Shown: positions 47,164 to 56,787, counted from the first letter of the stretch. The stretch: 64,000 bases of DNA from Methylovirgula sp. (GCF_037200945.1 NZ_JBBCGP010000001.1:1114501-1178500); one strand, 5' to 3'. The notes: generated by a model not told the origin, from the sequence alone. Numbers and translations: made by a program.

Positions 47164-48230
47164 ACGCGCCTGCGACGCTCGCGCCATCGGCCTTCGAGTC
47201 CGTCGCGGCGGATTATCGCCGGCTGTTGCTGCGGCGGCTATCGATCATCGGCCTGCTCGTCATCGCGCTTATTGCCGCCTTCGCCGTCGATGTCGCGTCG
47301 GGGCCGTCGGGCCTCAGTATCGGCACGCTGGTCGCGGGCATTTTCCATCCGTCGCATCTCGATCGCGTCACGGCGGCGATCATCTGGAACGTGCGCCTGC
47401 CCTATGCATTGATGGCACTGCTTGTCGGGGCGTCGCTGTCGCTCTGCGGCGCGGAGATGCAGGCGATCCTCGACAATCCTCTGGCAAGCCCGTTCACGCT
47501 CGGCGTATCGTCAGCCGCCGCGCTCGGCGCGTCACTCGCCATCGTCTTCGGCTTCGCGCTGCCGTGGCTGCCAGCGAACGCCGCCGTCACCGTCTGCGCC
47601 TTCATCTGCGCCTTCGCATCTGTCCTGCTGCTGCAATTCATGTCGCGGCTGCGCGGTGCGGGTGTCGAAACGCTGGTCCTGTTCGGTATCGCGCTGGTCT
47701 TCTCGTGCAATGCAATCGTCGCGCTGCTGCAACTCATCGCGACCGAGGATGTGTTGCAGCAATTGATCTTCTGGACGCTCGGCAGCGTCGCCCGCGCCGA
47801 CTGGCAGAAGGTCGGCATCTTGGCTTTGATCCTCGCGTTGCTTGCGCCGTTTTCGTTCATGGCTGCACCGGCGCTGACGGCGTTGCGGCTCGGCGAGGAT
47901 CGCGCGCGCAGTTTCGGCGTCGATGTGCGGCGGCTGCGCTTCCTGTCACTATTCCGGATCAGCCTTCTGTCGGCAACGGCGGTCGCCTTCGTCGGTACGA
48001 TCGGCTTCATCGGCCTCGTCGGGCCGCATATCGCGCGCCTGCTTGTCGGCGAAGACCAGCGCTATCTGCTGCCTGCCAGCGCTCTCACCGGGGCGCTGCT
48101 GCTGTCGCTGTCGTCGATCGCCAGCAAGTTCATCATGCCGGGTGTCATCGTGCCGGTCGGCATCGTTACGGCGCTCGTCGGCGTGCCGATCTTCGTGCTG
48201 CTGGTCTTCAAACGCGGGCGGCGGCTGTGA
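47160..48230 (+). CDS. ABC importer permease, FecCD/BtuC family
   Basis: Inner-membrane permease of 356 aa with about ten hydrophobic segments. Family landmarks are RLPYALMALLVGASLSLCGAEMQ (normally R.PR...A...G..L...G), NPLASPFTLGVSSAAALGA, and the ATPase-contacting loop GLVGPHIARLLVG near the C-terminus. The TTG at 47160 overlaps the preceding TGA, with GGGTGAG upstream, so translation is coupled; a TTG at 47145 is the alternative. The stop overlaps the ATPase start. Confidence 0.9.
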   Translation: MNAPATLAPSAFESVAADYRRLLLRRLSIIGLLVIALIAAFAVDVASGPSGLSIGTLVAGIFHPSHLDRVTAAIIWNVRLPYALMALLVGASLSLCGAEMQAILDNPLASPFTLGVSSAAALGASLAIVFGFALPWLPANAAVTVCAFICAFASVLLLQFMSRLRGAGVETLVLFGIALVFSCNAIVALLQLIATEDVLQQLIFWTLGSVARADWQKVGILALILALLAPFSFMAAPALTALRLGEDRARSFGVDVRRLRFLSLFRISLLSATAVAFVGTIGFIGLVGPHIARLLVGEDQRYLLPASALTGALLLSLSSIASKFIMPGVIVPVGIVTALVGVPIFVLLVFKRGRRL

Positions 48231-49024
48231 GCGGGCTCGAGGCGTCGCACATCGCGATCGGATATGGCCACAAGCCGGTCATCCACGATCTCACGCTGCC
48301 GCCACTGGCGCGCGGCTCGATCACCGCGTTGATCGGCCCGAATGCCGCCGGCAAATCGACGCTGCTGCGCGGCCTCGCCGGGCTTGAGCCGATGCAAGGC
48401 ACGTTGCATCTCGACGACGCCGACCTCGCCGCCACCTCACGCCGCGAACGCGCCAAACGCATCGCCTATATGCCGCAGGCGCTGCCGGCGGCGATTGCGC
48501 TGACCGTGCTCGAAGCCGTTGTCGGCGCCTTACGCGCCGCTGTTGCGAATGGCGATGCAGCGCATACGCAGGATCATCTGCGCCGCGCTTACGATGTGCT
48601 CGACAGTATCGGCATTGCCGATCTGGCGATGCGTTCGCTGACCGAGCTTTCCGGCGGCCAGCGGCAATTGGCGAGCCTCGCGCAGGCAATCGTCCGCGCG
48701 CCGGAAGTCCTGCTGCTTGATGAGCCGACGAGCGCGCTCGACCTGCGCTATCAGATGCGCGTCATGGATTGCACCAAGGCGCTGGCACGCGAGCGCAATA
48801 TGATTGTCGTCGCGGTGCTGCACGACATCAGCCTTGCGGCGCGTTATGCGGATCAGGTCGCGGTGTTGAGCGCCGGGCGCCTCGTCGGCTTCGGCGCGCC
48901 GTCAGAGGCGATCACGAGCGACATGCTCGCGGAGATTTATGGCGTGCGTGCTCGCGTCGGGACGTGCGAATTGGGAACGCTGCAGATCATCGTCGATGGC
49001 GCGGATTTTACGGCGCGCGTCTAA
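48227..49024 (+). CDS. ABC importer ATP-binding protein, FecE/BtuD type
   Basis: ATPase of the importer, 265 aa: Walker A GPNAAGKST, Q-loop YMPQAL, signature LSGGQRQ, Walker B VLLLDEPTSALD and switch histidine in VLHDISLAARYAD. It starts with GTG inside the permease stop (GTGA). Its stop overlaps by four bases the stop of the small leftward gene behind it. Confidence 0.92.
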   Translation: MSGLEASHIAIGYGHKPVIHDLTLPPLARGSITALIGPNAAGKSTLLRGLAGLEPMQGTLHLDDADLAATSRRERAKRIAYMPQALPAAIALTVLEAVVGALRAAVANGDAAHTQDHLRRAYDVLDSIGIADLAMRSLTELSGGQRQLASLAQAIVRAPEVLLLDEPTSALDLRYQMRVMDCTKALARERNMIVVAVLHDISLAARYADQVAVLSAGRLVGFGAPSEAITSDMLAEIYGVRARVGTCELGTLQIIVDGADFTARV

Positions 49025-49272
49025 TTCATCATCGTGACGAAAGCGTCGATCACCTTGCCGTCGCGCACAAGGGCGATGCCGGCGCGACCGGCGAGATGTT
49101 TCCAGCTATCGGCCGGGCTTGCAAAACGTACGAGCTGATCGCCCGGCTGCATTTCGGCTTTCAGACGTTCCCAATCCGCGTGAACGCCGGACTGTGGCGT
49201 GCCGTAATCCAGGTCGAGTTGCTCGACGCTCACCGGCGTATCGAGCCACTCGGCCGGAACGGCGTCACCCAT
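49021..49272 (-). CDS. Small uncharacterised protein after asd
   Basis: An 83-aa soluble protein (VPAEWLDTPVSVEQLD, GVHADWERLKAEMQPGD, LAGRAGIALVRDGKVID) starting one base after the asd stop, so it is translated with asd. I do not recognise a named domain. The composition and tight coupling argue that it is real. Confidence 0.7.
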   Translation of the reverse strand: MGDAVPAEWLDTPVSVEQLDLDYGTPQSGVHADWERLKAEMQPGDQLVRFASPADSWKHLAGRAGIALVRDGKVIDAFVTMMN

Positions 49273-49273
49273 G

Positions 49274-50308
49274 TCACGCCGCCTGCTTCTTCGGCGTGAT
49301 CAGCTTGCGGTTGATGAGAAGCTCCGCGATTTGCACGGCGTTGAGCGCCGCGCCCTTGCGCAGATTGTCGGCGACGCACCAGAAGGACAGGCCGTTTTCG
49401 ACGGTCGCGTCCTCACGGATGCGCGAGACAAAGGTCGCGTCCTCGCCCGCCGCTTCATGCGGAGTGATATAGCCGCCGGGTTCGTGCTTATCGATGACGA
49501 GCACGCCTGGCGCCTCGCGCAAGATGTTGCGCGCCTCGTCGGCACTGATTGGCCTTTCAAATTCGACATTCACCGCTTCGGCATGGCCGATGAAGACCGG
49601 CACGCGCACGCAGGTGGCGGTGAGCTTAATCTTGGGGTCCAGGATCTTCTTCGTTTCCGCCATCATCTTCCACTCTTCCTTGGTGTAGCCGTCCTCCATG
49701 AAGTCGTCGATCTGCGGAATGATGTTGAAGGCGATGCGCTTTGGGAAGTTGCCGGTCTCGACCGCCTCAGAGACGAAGATCGAGCGGGTCTGGGCGAAAA
49801 GCTCGTCCATCGCCGACTTGCCAGCGCCGGAGACGGATTGATAGGTCGCGACGACGACACGGGTGATCTTCGCTGCGTCGTGCAGCGGCTTCAGCGCGAC
49901 GACGAGTTGCGCGGTCGAGCAATTCGGATTGGCGATGATGTTCTTCTTGGCAAAGCCCGCGACGGCGCTGGCATTCACTTCCGGCACGATCAACGGCACA
50001 TCCGGGTCCATGCGCCAGGCGGAGGAATTGTCGATCACGACCGCGCCCTTGCGGGCGATCTTCGGCGACCATTCCTTGGAGACGGTGCCGCCGGCCGACA
50101 TCAGGCAGATGTCGGTGCCGGTGAAATCGTAATTTTCGAGCGCTTTGCAGACGAGCGTCTTGTCGCCGAAGGACACATCCGTGCCGATCGAGCTCGACGA
50201 GGCGAGCGCGACCACTTCATCGGCGGGAAACCGCCGCTCGGCGAGGATATCGAGCATCTCGCGCCCGACATTGCCGGTGGCGCCGACGACGGCGACCTTG
50301 AAACCCAT
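49274..50308 (-). CDS. asd: Aspartate-semialdehyde dehydrogenase
   Basis: NADPH-dependent reduction of aspartyl phosphate in lysine, threonine and methionine synthesis and diaminopimelate supply. The nucleotide loop VVGATGNVGREM, the active-site cysteine in ANPNCSTAQL, and GAGKSAMDEL are present; 344 aa is standard. The ATG at 50308 follows a perfect AAGGAG. The longer frame to 50359 is unnecessary. Confidence 0.96.
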   Translation of the reverse strand: MGFKVAVVGATGNVGREMLDILAERRFPADEVVALASSSSIGTDVSFGDKTLVCKALENYDFTGTDICLMSAGGTVSKEWSPKIARKGAVVIDNSSAWRMDPDVPLIVPEVNASAVAGFAKKNIIANPNCSTAQLVVALKPLHDAAKITRVVVATYQSVSGAGKSAMDELFAQTRSIFVSEAVETGNFPKRIAFNIIPQIDDFMEDGYTKEEWKMMAETKKILDPKIKLTATCVRVPVFIGHAEAVNVEFERPISADEARNILREAPGVLVIDKHEPGGYITPHEAAGEDATFVSRIREDATVENGLSFWCVADNLRKGAALNAVQIAELLINRKLITPKKQAA

Positions 50309-50552
50309 TTTATTCTCCTTCGCGGAGGCCCGAAAATTCCGCAGCGCCGCCCATACCAAAAATCGGACGGAAAATCACGCCCGCATGCATCGATGTTTGG
50401 AACATGTTCTCATCGGGAAAAGTCGCACAACTGTTCCGGCACATGCTCCGTAAAGCCTCTGTTGACCCTATCGACAAATGACCGCGCCGCAGTAACCGGC
50501 GGCAAGTGCCGTGATGCGAGAATCCTCCTGCCTCATCGAAGGCGGGGAATTC

Positions 50553-51380
50553 ATGCGCGCCACATTCGACGATATAAGACCGACAAGGCTGATCGAACAG
50601 CCACGGCGGCGTCTGCGGCGCAAACGCGGCGTTTCGCCGGGGTCGGCGGCGGTCGTCGCGATCCTCTTCGCGGCCGGGCTGGTTCTACTCTCCGGCCGCG
50701 ATCCGCAGCCGAGCGCTCCCGCCCCAATCGCCGCCGCGCCGCTGCCGGACTGGAACGAGATCGGCGATCCGCTGCAACTTTTCGATCTTTCGGCGCCGGA
50801 GCTTGCCCGCCTGCCGCACGTCTACGCTGCGCGGCGGCACCGTCTCGGTGGGCGGCAGGATGTTCTGACTTTCGGCCAGCTCGACGGTCGCAGCCAATTC
50901 TTCCGCCTCATGCTTTATCGTCTCGGCCAGGAAAAGCCGGAGGATGCGTCGCTTTTCGTCGATCTGGTCCGGCTCGCGGCAAATGGCGATGTGTCGATCG
51001 TCCGGAGCAGCAATCCGGCGATTTTACCGACTCGCTTCGGCCCGCTTGAAACGGCGGACGTCGATCTCGTCGCAAATGCGGACCCGGTGCCTTGCCTTGG
51101 CTTTCGCGGCGCCGGACTGGAGGGCAATTTCCGGCTCAGCGGCTTTGCCTGCGGGACTCGGACGCGGCCGATCTCGCGGCCGGCGCTTGGCTGTCTGATC
51201 GACAGGCTGGAGCTCGACGGCGGCGGGGATGATTCGGCCTTGGCCGATTATTTTGCCGAAACCGAATTGCGTCGCGACCCGAGTTGCACGGGAACGGCGC
51301 TCGGCCCCAACCGCATTTCGGCCGATTGGATCGATGAAAATGATGCACCGCCGCCACTCCGCCTCCGAAAAATGCGTTGA
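50553..51380 (+). CDS. Uncharacterised single-pass membrane protein with cysteine-containing exterior domain
   Basis: A 275-aa protein. A basic cytoplasmic N-terminus (IEQPRRRLRRKRG) precedes one membrane segment (SAAVVAILFAAGLVLL, about residues 31-46), a proline/alanine linker and a globular domain with four cysteines, including ADPVPCLGF and FACGTRTR. This layout suggests a periplasmic domain with disulphides. I know no family for it. The ATG at 50553 has GGGGA upstream; an earlier in-frame start at 50511 would precede the basic tail. Confidence 0.65.
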   Translation: MRATFDDIRPTRLIEQPRRRLRRKRGVSPGSAAVVAILFAAGLVLLSGRDPQPSAPAPIAAAPLPDWNEIGDPLQLFDLSAPELARLPHVYAARRHRLGGRQDVLTFGQLDGRSQFFRLMLYRLGQEKPEDASLFVDLVRLAANGDVSIVRSSNPAILPTRFGPLETADVDLVANADPVPCLGFRGAGLEGNFRLSGFACGTRTRPISRPALGCLIDRLELDGGGDDSALADYFAETELRRDPSCTGTALGPNRISADWIDENDAPPPLRLRKMR

Positions 51381-51490
51381 ACGGCATTTTGAATGGGCGC
51401 CACGCGGTTTGGCATTCGCGCCGAACCAAAACAGGGCTAAGTAATTGTCGAGATAGCGTCGCAATGTGCGGCGGGCGGAAGGGAATGGGT

Positions 51491-51874
51491 ATGCGTCCGA
51501 ACCTGGTGTCTTTACTGGCTCTGACCGCCTCCGGCGCTGTTGCACTGGCCGGGATGTCGGAGGCGTTCGCGTCGCCGAAACACCACCATCACTACGCGCA
51601 TTACGTGCATCATTATGCGCCGGCGTATGTCTATTCGAGCGCCGAGCCGCCGCTGACGGTCAACAAGCGCAGCTGGCTTGATCCGGGCAATGTCGTCTCG
51701 CAGGGGTCTGAGGAAAATTACGTTACGGCGGGCACGGGCTTCAACCAGACGCCGGACGAAGCCTATTTCCCCTCGCGCTTCGAGGAAGACAATCTCCCAC
51801 AACCGCTCTACCCGACCGGCCGGCCGAAGCCATTGGTGGATTTCTGGACGCCGTCCTATCCGCCTAATCCATAA
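51491..51874 (+). CDS. Small secreted His/Tyr/Pro-rich protein
   Basis: A 127-aa exported protein. The signal peptide (MRPNLVSLLALTASGAVALA...SEAFA) is followed by a histidine/tyrosine-rich stretch (KHHHHYAHYVHHYAPAYVY) and a proline/asparagine-rich body. The His cluster suggests metal binding, but no family is recognised. GGAAGGGA is spaced for the ATG at 51491. It faces the xth gene. Confidence 0.7.
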   Translation: MRPNLVSLLALTASGAVALAGMSEAFASPKHHHHYAHYVHHYAPAYVYSSAEPPLTVNKRSWLDPGNVVSQGSEENYVTAGTGFNQTPDEAYFPSRFEEDNLPQPLYPTGRPKPLVDFWTPSYPPNP

Positions 51875-51887
51875 ACGCTTTTCGGGA

Positions 51888-52703
51888 TCAGGCGTCGAAA
51901 TCGAAATGCGCCAGGACGGGGACATGGTCGGATGGCCGTTCCCAGGCGCGGCTTTCGCGCAAGACTTTCATGCCGCGTAGGTTCGGGGCCAAAGCCGCGC
52001 TTGTCCAGATGTGGTCGAGTCGGCGGCCTTTATTCGCCTTGGCCCAATCGGGCGAGCGATAGCTCCACCACGTATAAAGTTTTTCCTCGGCGGGGACGTA
52101 GCGGCGCAGCGCATCGACCCACGGCCCCGCGGCGAAAACAGCCCCCAGCTTTTCGACTTCGACCGGCGTATGGCTCACGACTTTGAGCAACGCCTTATGA
52201 TTCCAGACATCGGTTTCGAGCGGTGCCACGTTGAGGTCGCCGACCATGATGGCATCACCGCCCGCAACGCGGTCCGCGCGGATCCAGCTAGCCATCTCGT
52301 CGAGGAAGGCGAGCTTGTGCGCGAATTTCGGATTGATGTCGGGGTCGGGCTCGTCGCCGCCGGCCGGCACGTAGAAATTATGCAGCGTAAAGGCCCGGAG
52401 GTTTGTCGGCGCAACGGTCACGCTGATATGGCGCGCATCGCCCTTATCGCAAAACGGCCGCCGATCGACGATGCCGAACGGTGTTTTCGAGACGATGGCG
52501 ACGCCGTGGTAGCCCTTTTGGCCGTTTAGCGCGATGTGCTCGTAGCCAAACTTGCGGAACGCGGCGGCGGGAAATTCGGCATCCCGGCACTTCGTTTCCT
52601 GCAGGCAAAGAACGTCCGGCGCATGGTCCGACAGGAATTTGCCGACGAGATCGATACGCAAACGAACGGAATTGATATTCCAGGTGGCGACGGTAAACGG
52701 CAA
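51888..52703 (-). CDS. xth: Exonuclease III / AP endonuclease
   Basis: Endonuclease/exonuclease/phosphatase-fold DNA repair enzyme, 271 aa. Catalytic segments are TWNINSVRLR, LCLQETKC, the GDLNVAP loop and the final SDHVPVLAHF. The best start is a TTG at 52703 with GGA nine bases upstream; the frame is open to 52778 but that extension has no family support. It lies downstream of lolA and ftsK, as in other Rhizobiales. Confidence 0.93.
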   Translation of the reverse strand: MPFTVATWNINSVRLRIDLVGKFLSDHAPDVLCLQETKCRDAEFPAAAFRKFGYEHIALNGQKGYHGVAIVSKTPFGIVDRRPFCDKGDARHISVTVAPTNLRAFTLHNFYVPAGGDEPDPDINPKFAHKLAFLDEMASWIRADRVAGGDAIMVGDLNVAPLETDVWNHKALLKVVSHTPVEVEKLGAVFAAGPWVDALRRYVPAEEKLYTWWSYRSPDWAKANKGRRLDHIWTSAALAPNLRGMKVLRESRAWERPSDHVPVLAHFDFDA

Positions 52704-52812
52704 TTTTGATCCGGGAAATCTGAAGCTATCGTTGTTGAGCACGCGGTACGCTGGGCGGCAAGGAAAGCCTCGCCGCAATCACAGGATTTTGCCGCGGGTG
52801 CGTGCGGCGCAT

Positions 52813-52846
52813 AAAAATAGGGCGCCCGATCGAGATCGGACGCCCC
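52813..52846 (-). terminator. Terminator downstream of lolA
   Basis: On the minus strand a long stem (GGGCG and CCGATC arms at 52820-52831 pairing with 52834-52845, one C/A mismatch) is followed by a T-run (AAAAA at 52813-52817 on the plus strand). Confidence 0.8.
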
Positions 52847-52995
52847 GTGGAGCGACACTACACCGGGAGGGGGTCCGGCGCAGCCGGCGAGACAGAACGG
52901 GGGGAATTCGTCAAGCCAACCGTATCACTCTCCGAAAAGTGAGATAGGTCTGCGCAAATCGGACTGCAAGTCCGGCCGCAAATTATTGCGAAACG

Positions 52996-53733
52996 TTAAT
53001 TGCTCCGATTCAGGAGCCGACTGTTTGAACTGTCGAGGCGGCTGGACTTGATCTGGAAAACGGAAGGGTCGGGCGGCGTTGAACGATCCACGTTGAAGAG
53101 CGAAACCAGCGTTTCGTTACCTTGCGGATCGGTGACTTCCCATTGTTTGAGCTGGAAAGACGCTGGGTCGAACATCAGCTTGATGCGCGATGTGCCACCA
53201 AAGGTTTCCTGATCGACGACCGTGATCGTGACATTATCCGGATCACTGATGACATCGGTCACAGCGAGGTCGCGCAAAAGATCGATCCGATCCTTGAGCA
53301 GGAATTTCAACGGTGTCTGCCAGACGAAATAGAAATCCTGCGTGGCGAGCTTGCGATCGATCACCGCGACCGTCATGCCGTCGGCGACGATGTCGAGCGT
53401 TGCGGGCTCGGCATATTCAAAGCGCATTTTGCCGGGCTTCTGGATGTAGACTTTACCTTCCGAGCGCCGGTCTCCGCTGATCTGCACGAAATCGCCGATC
53501 ATCGACCGCGTCGAATTGAAATAATCGTCGGCCTTCTGAATCGCGACATGCGGATCCATGGGCTTAAAGGGCGGGGTCGCGGCCGGCGGCGGCGCGCTGT
53601 TTTGCGAGACTGGTGGCGGCGTCGCCGCTGCCGTGGCGGCTTCGGCGAAGGTCATCGTGGCGAAGGTTGCAAAGGCCATTGCGCTGCCAAGAAAGAGACC
53701 TGAAACGCCCGCGCGAACGAAATTCAGTCGCAT
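52996..53733 (-). CDS. lolA: Outer-membrane lipoprotein carrier LolA-like protein
   Basis: Periplasmic lipoprotein chaperone of 245 aa. A signal peptide (MRLNFVRAGVSGLFLGSAMAFA...AEA) is followed by an Ala/Pro linker and the LolA fold: STRSMIGDFVQISGDRRSEGKVYIQKPGKMRFEY is split here by the usual beta-strand pattern, then DFYFVWQTPLKFLL and IKLMFDPASFQLKQWEVTD. The ATG at 53733 is preceded by GGATCGG. A long open frame upstream to 54303 is partly the shadow of ftsK. The ftsK-lolA-xth order is conserved in rhizobia. Confidence 0.88.
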   Translation of the reverse strand: MRLNFVRAGVSGLFLGSAMAFATFATMTFAEAATAAATPPPVSQNSAPPPAATPPFKPMDPHVAIQKADDYFNSTRSMIGDFVQISGDRRSEGKVYIQKPGKMRFEYAEPATLDIVADGMTVAVIDRKLATQDFYFVWQTPLKFLLKDRIDLLRDLAVTDVISDPDNVTITVVDQETFGGTSRIKLMFDPASFQLKQWEVTDPQGNETLVSLFNVDRSTPPDPSVFQIKSSRLDSSNSRLLNRSN

Positions 53734-54034
53734 CGGGCCGATCCGAAAACTGCATCGCTGGCGATCTATCGCAACAGCGAGATCGCAAGGCACTTTTAGG
53801 CCCGATGCATTGGTCATCGACATCAATTTCGCCTTTCGCGCCGGCTGATTCGGTCCCGAGGGATTTATAACACGGACTCGTTGCCGTCTGCGCTCGCTCT
53901 CGGCGCCCAATCCGGTCATGCCGTGGTTCGGCGAGCGGTAATCTTGCGATGTGGCGGCAATAGGACAGCGCCGCGACATCATGAAAGCTGGGTATCTTCT
54001 GCTCGAAAAGTCAGAAACTTTTCTTGGGCATGCC
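53734..54034. other. lolA-ftsK intergenic region
   Basis: A 301-bp gap. Apart from the palindrome at 54005-54040 I see no gene or clear regulatory element. Confidence 0.6.
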
Positions 54035-54040
54035 CTAATA
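54005..54040. repeat. Intergenic palindrome with GCCCTAATA tail (copy 2)
   Basis: Stem GAAAAGT (54005-54011) / ACTTTTC (54017-54023) followed by GCCCTAATA (54032-54040). The same arrangement occurs at 24734-24775. The tail overlaps the ftsK stop codon (54035-54037). Confidence 0.65.
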
Positions 54041-56602
54041 ATCGCCAGCCGGTTCAAAGGCGCCGCGGTCGATGCCGCCGCCGACGAGGATGGTGCGTTT
54101 GCCCGAGTGGTTCGGGGCGCTGACGACGCCTTCCTTCTCCATCCGTTCGACCAGCGAGGCAGCTTTATTGTAGCCGACGGACAGGCGGCGCTGCACATAG
54201 CTCGTCGAGCATTTCTTGTCGCGCAGGACGATCGCGACGGCGCGGTCATAGAGATCGCCGCCCTCCTCGCCTTCTGCGCCGGTCGGGAAGCCATCGCCGC
54301 CATCGCCCTCCGGCTCGTCTTCGACGGTGATCGCCTCGAGATATTCCGGTGCGCCCTGGTTTTTCAAATGCGCCACGACTTTCTCCACTTCGCCGTCGGA
54401 GACGAACGGGCCGTGGACGCGATTGATACGGCCGCCGCCGGCCATATAGAGCATGTCGCCCTGGCCGAGGAGTTGCTCGGCGCCCTGCTCGCCCAGAATC
54501 GTGCGGCTGTCGATCTTCGACGTCACCTGGAAGGAGATGCGGGTTGGGAAATTGGCCTTGATCGTGCCGGTGATGACGTCAACCGACGGACGCTGCGTCG
54601 CCATGATGAGATGAATACCGGCGGCGCGCGCCATCTGGGCGAGACGCTGGATCGCGCCTTCGATATCCTTGCCGGCGACCATCATCAGGTCGGCCATCTC
54701 GTCGACGATGATGACGATATACGGCAACGGCGATAGGTCCATCTCTTCCTGTTCGTAGACGGCCTCGCCGGTCTCACGGTCGAAGCCGGTCTGCACCGTG
54801 CGCGTCACGATCTGGCCCTTGGCTGCCGCTTCGCTGACTTTGGTGTTGAAGCCGTCGATATTGCGGACGCCGAGCTTCGACATTTTCTTGTAGCGCTCTT
54901 CCATCTCGCGCACCGCCCATTTGAGCGCGACGACCGCCTTCTTCGGATCGGTGACGACCGGCGTCAGCAGATGCGGGATGCCGTCATAGACGGAGAGCTC
55001 CAGCATTTTCGGATCGACCATGATGAGCCGGCACTGATCCGGCCGCAGGCGATAAAGCAGCGACAGGATCATCGTATTGATCGCCACCGATTTGCCGGAA
55101 CCCGTGGTGCCCGCGACGAGGAGATGCGGCATGCGGGCCAGATCGACGATGATCGGTTCGCCGCCGATCGTCTTGCCGAGCGCGATGGCGAGGCTCTGCT
55201 TGTTCTTTTCGAAATCCTGCGAGGCCAGCAATTCGCGCAGATAGACCGTCTCGCGGCGCTGGTTCGGCAATTCGATGCCGATCGCATTACGGCCGGAGAC
55301 GACGGCGACGCGGGCGGAGACGGCCGACATGGAGCGGGCAATATCGTCGGCGAGACCAATGACGCGGGCGGATTTGATGCCAGGAGCAGGTTCGAGCTCG
55401 TAGAGCGTGACGACCGGCCCGGGGCGCACATTGATGATCTCGCCCTTGACGCCGAAATCGTCGAGCACGCCTTCAAGCAGGCGGGCATTTTGTTGCAAGG
55501 CGTCTTCCGAGACGCGATTGACCGCGGCCTTCTTCGGCTCGCTCAGCATGAGCAACGCCGGCAGCTGGTATTTGGCCCTGCTCAGCCGCTCGAGCATCGA
55601 GGGCTGGATTTCGCGCTGCAGACGTTGCCCGCTTTTGAGGTTTGCCGTGCCCGGCGTCACCCGGCTGCGGCCGGCGAGCGGCTGCGGCAGACCGTCCGCC
55701 TCGGCCTCGGCGGCCTGACGCGCGGCGCGTGCCGCCGGCGGTGCATAGGCCGACGGTTCAAAGCCGAGATCGAAGGCGGGGTCTTCACGCAGATGGCGTT
55801 GGTCAAGCGAGGGGCCGACACGCCGGGCCGCATCCTGCCAGGGCGCCAAACTCGTGCGTGGCTCACGCCGTCTGGCCAAGGCCCGGCCCAGGCTCGATTT
55901 CGCCGAGAGCAGCGCGTGAATCAGGCCGCCGACGACGACGAGCGCGATACCCGGCTCGCCCGCGCGGTCCTCTTCCTCCGCAACCCGACGCCTGACCGGT
56001 GCGGGTTCGTCATCTTCCTCGTCGTCGAAATATGTTTCGGGTTTCGGCTTTCCAACAGCGGCGGCGAGCGAGAGGATCGCAACAGCGGCGAAGACGATTG
56101 CCAGAATGAGCATCACGGCGCCGTGGCCGCCGAAAATATGCTTCGGAATGAACAGCAAGGCATCGCCAAGTACGCCGCCAAGGCCGGTTGGCAGCGGCCA
56201 GCGGCTGGTGACGGGCAGGACGGCGGCGAAGCCCGTGGCGGCGACGCTGCCGATGAACCAATAGAGCAGGCGCCAGGCGGGCCGGTCGAGCCGCCGTGTG
56301 CGCAGGAGCCGCCAGCCCCAGATGGCGAGCGGCGCCAGCAGCGCGAGGGCGGCGAGGCCGAGCATCTGCATGAACAGATCGGCGGTGATCGCGCCAGGTG
56401 CGCCGAGCACGTTGTGGATGGGCGCGTCGGTGGCGTGGTTCAGGCTCGGGTCGCGCACCGACCAGGTGAGGAGCGCGAGGGCCATGGCCGCTGTCCCGGC
56501 CATCAGCGTCGCGCCGATCATTTCGGCGGCACGGCGCGCAGCGAACAGGCGCAGCGGATCCGGAATGTGGTCCAAGGCCGAGAAACTGGTCGTCGTACGC
56601 AT
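54035..56602 (-). CDS. ftsK: DNA translocase FtsK
   Basis: Septal DNA pump of 855 aa that clears and resolves chromosome termini during division. Four to five N-terminal membrane segments (about residues 25-190) precede an acidic linker, the alpha/beta motor domain with Walker A GTTGSGKSVAIN and Walker B VIIVDEMADL, and a C-terminal winged-helix gamma domain (TSYVQRRLSVGYNKAASLVERME) that reads KOPS sequences. The ATG at 56602 is chosen; a GTG at 56611 would add three residues. Confidence 0.95.
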   Translation of the reverse strand: MRTTTSFSALDHIPDPLRLFAARRAAEMIGATLMAGTAAMALALLTWSVRDPSLNHATDAPIHNVLGAPGAITADLFMQMLGLAALALLAPLAIWGWRLLRTRRLDRPAWRLLYWFIGSVAATGFAAVLPVTSRWPLPTGLGGVLGDALLFIPKHIFGGHGAVMLILAIVFAAVAILSLAAAVGKPKPETYFDDEEDDEPAPVRRRVAEEEDRAGEPGIALVVVGGLIHALLSAKSSLGRALARRREPRTSLAPWQDAARRVGPSLDQRHLREDPAFDLGFEPSAYAPPAARAARQAAEAEADGLPQPLAGRSRVTPGTANLKSGQRLQREIQPSMLERLSRAKYQLPALLMLSEPKKAAVNRVSEDALQQNARLLEGVLDDFGVKGEIINVRPGPVVTLYELEPAPGIKSARVIGLADDIARSMSAVSARVAVVSGRNAIGIELPNQRRETVYLRELLASQDFEKNKQSLAIALGKTIGGEPIIVDLARMPHLLVAGTTGSGKSVAINTMILSLLYRLRPDQCRLIMVDPKMLELSVYDGIPHLLTPVVTDPKKAVVALKWAVREMEERYKKMSKLGVRNIDGFNTKVSEAAAKGQIVTRTVQTGFDRETGEAVYEQEEMDLSPLPYIVIIVDEMADLMMVAGKDIEGAIQRLAQMARAAGIHLIMATQRPSVDVITGTIKANFPTRISFQVTSKIDSRTILGEQGAEQLLGQGDMLYMAGGGRINRVHGPFVSDGEVEKVVAHLKNQGAPEYLEAITVEDEPEGDGGDGFPTGAEGEEGGDLYDRAVAIVLRDKKCSTSYVQRRLSVGYNKAASLVERMEKEGVVSAPNHSGKRTILVGGGIDRGAFEPAGDY

Positions 56603-56730
56603 CGAATACACTGGCCCCGGTCGAACGCGGGGGCTCGTGCCAAGCCGCGCACGGCGCCCGCACGGAGAGCCTAAAGAGACGTGGTTAAGGCTGGTTTAAG
56701 CCGCGCGCCGCCGCGCAGAGGGAACAATAA

Positions 56731-56766
56731 AAAAGGGGCTCCCCAAAGGGAGCCCCAAGTTTTTTC
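56731..56766. terminator. Terminator between amtB and ftsK
   Basis: Perfect 9-bp stem GGGGCTCCC (56735-56743) / GGGAGCCCC (56748-56756) with A-rich left and T-rich right flanks (TTTTTT from 56760), so it can end transcription in either direction; for amtB it lies about 30 bp past the stop. Confidence 0.9.
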
Positions 56767-56787
56767 CAGCGGGGAGGAGCCGGATGT

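Noticed and set aside
53734..54303. Extension of lolA upstream into ftsK
   Set aside because: The translated part is Arg/Ala/Ser-rich shadow of the ftsK frame; the signal peptide begins at 53733 with its own ribosome-binding site.
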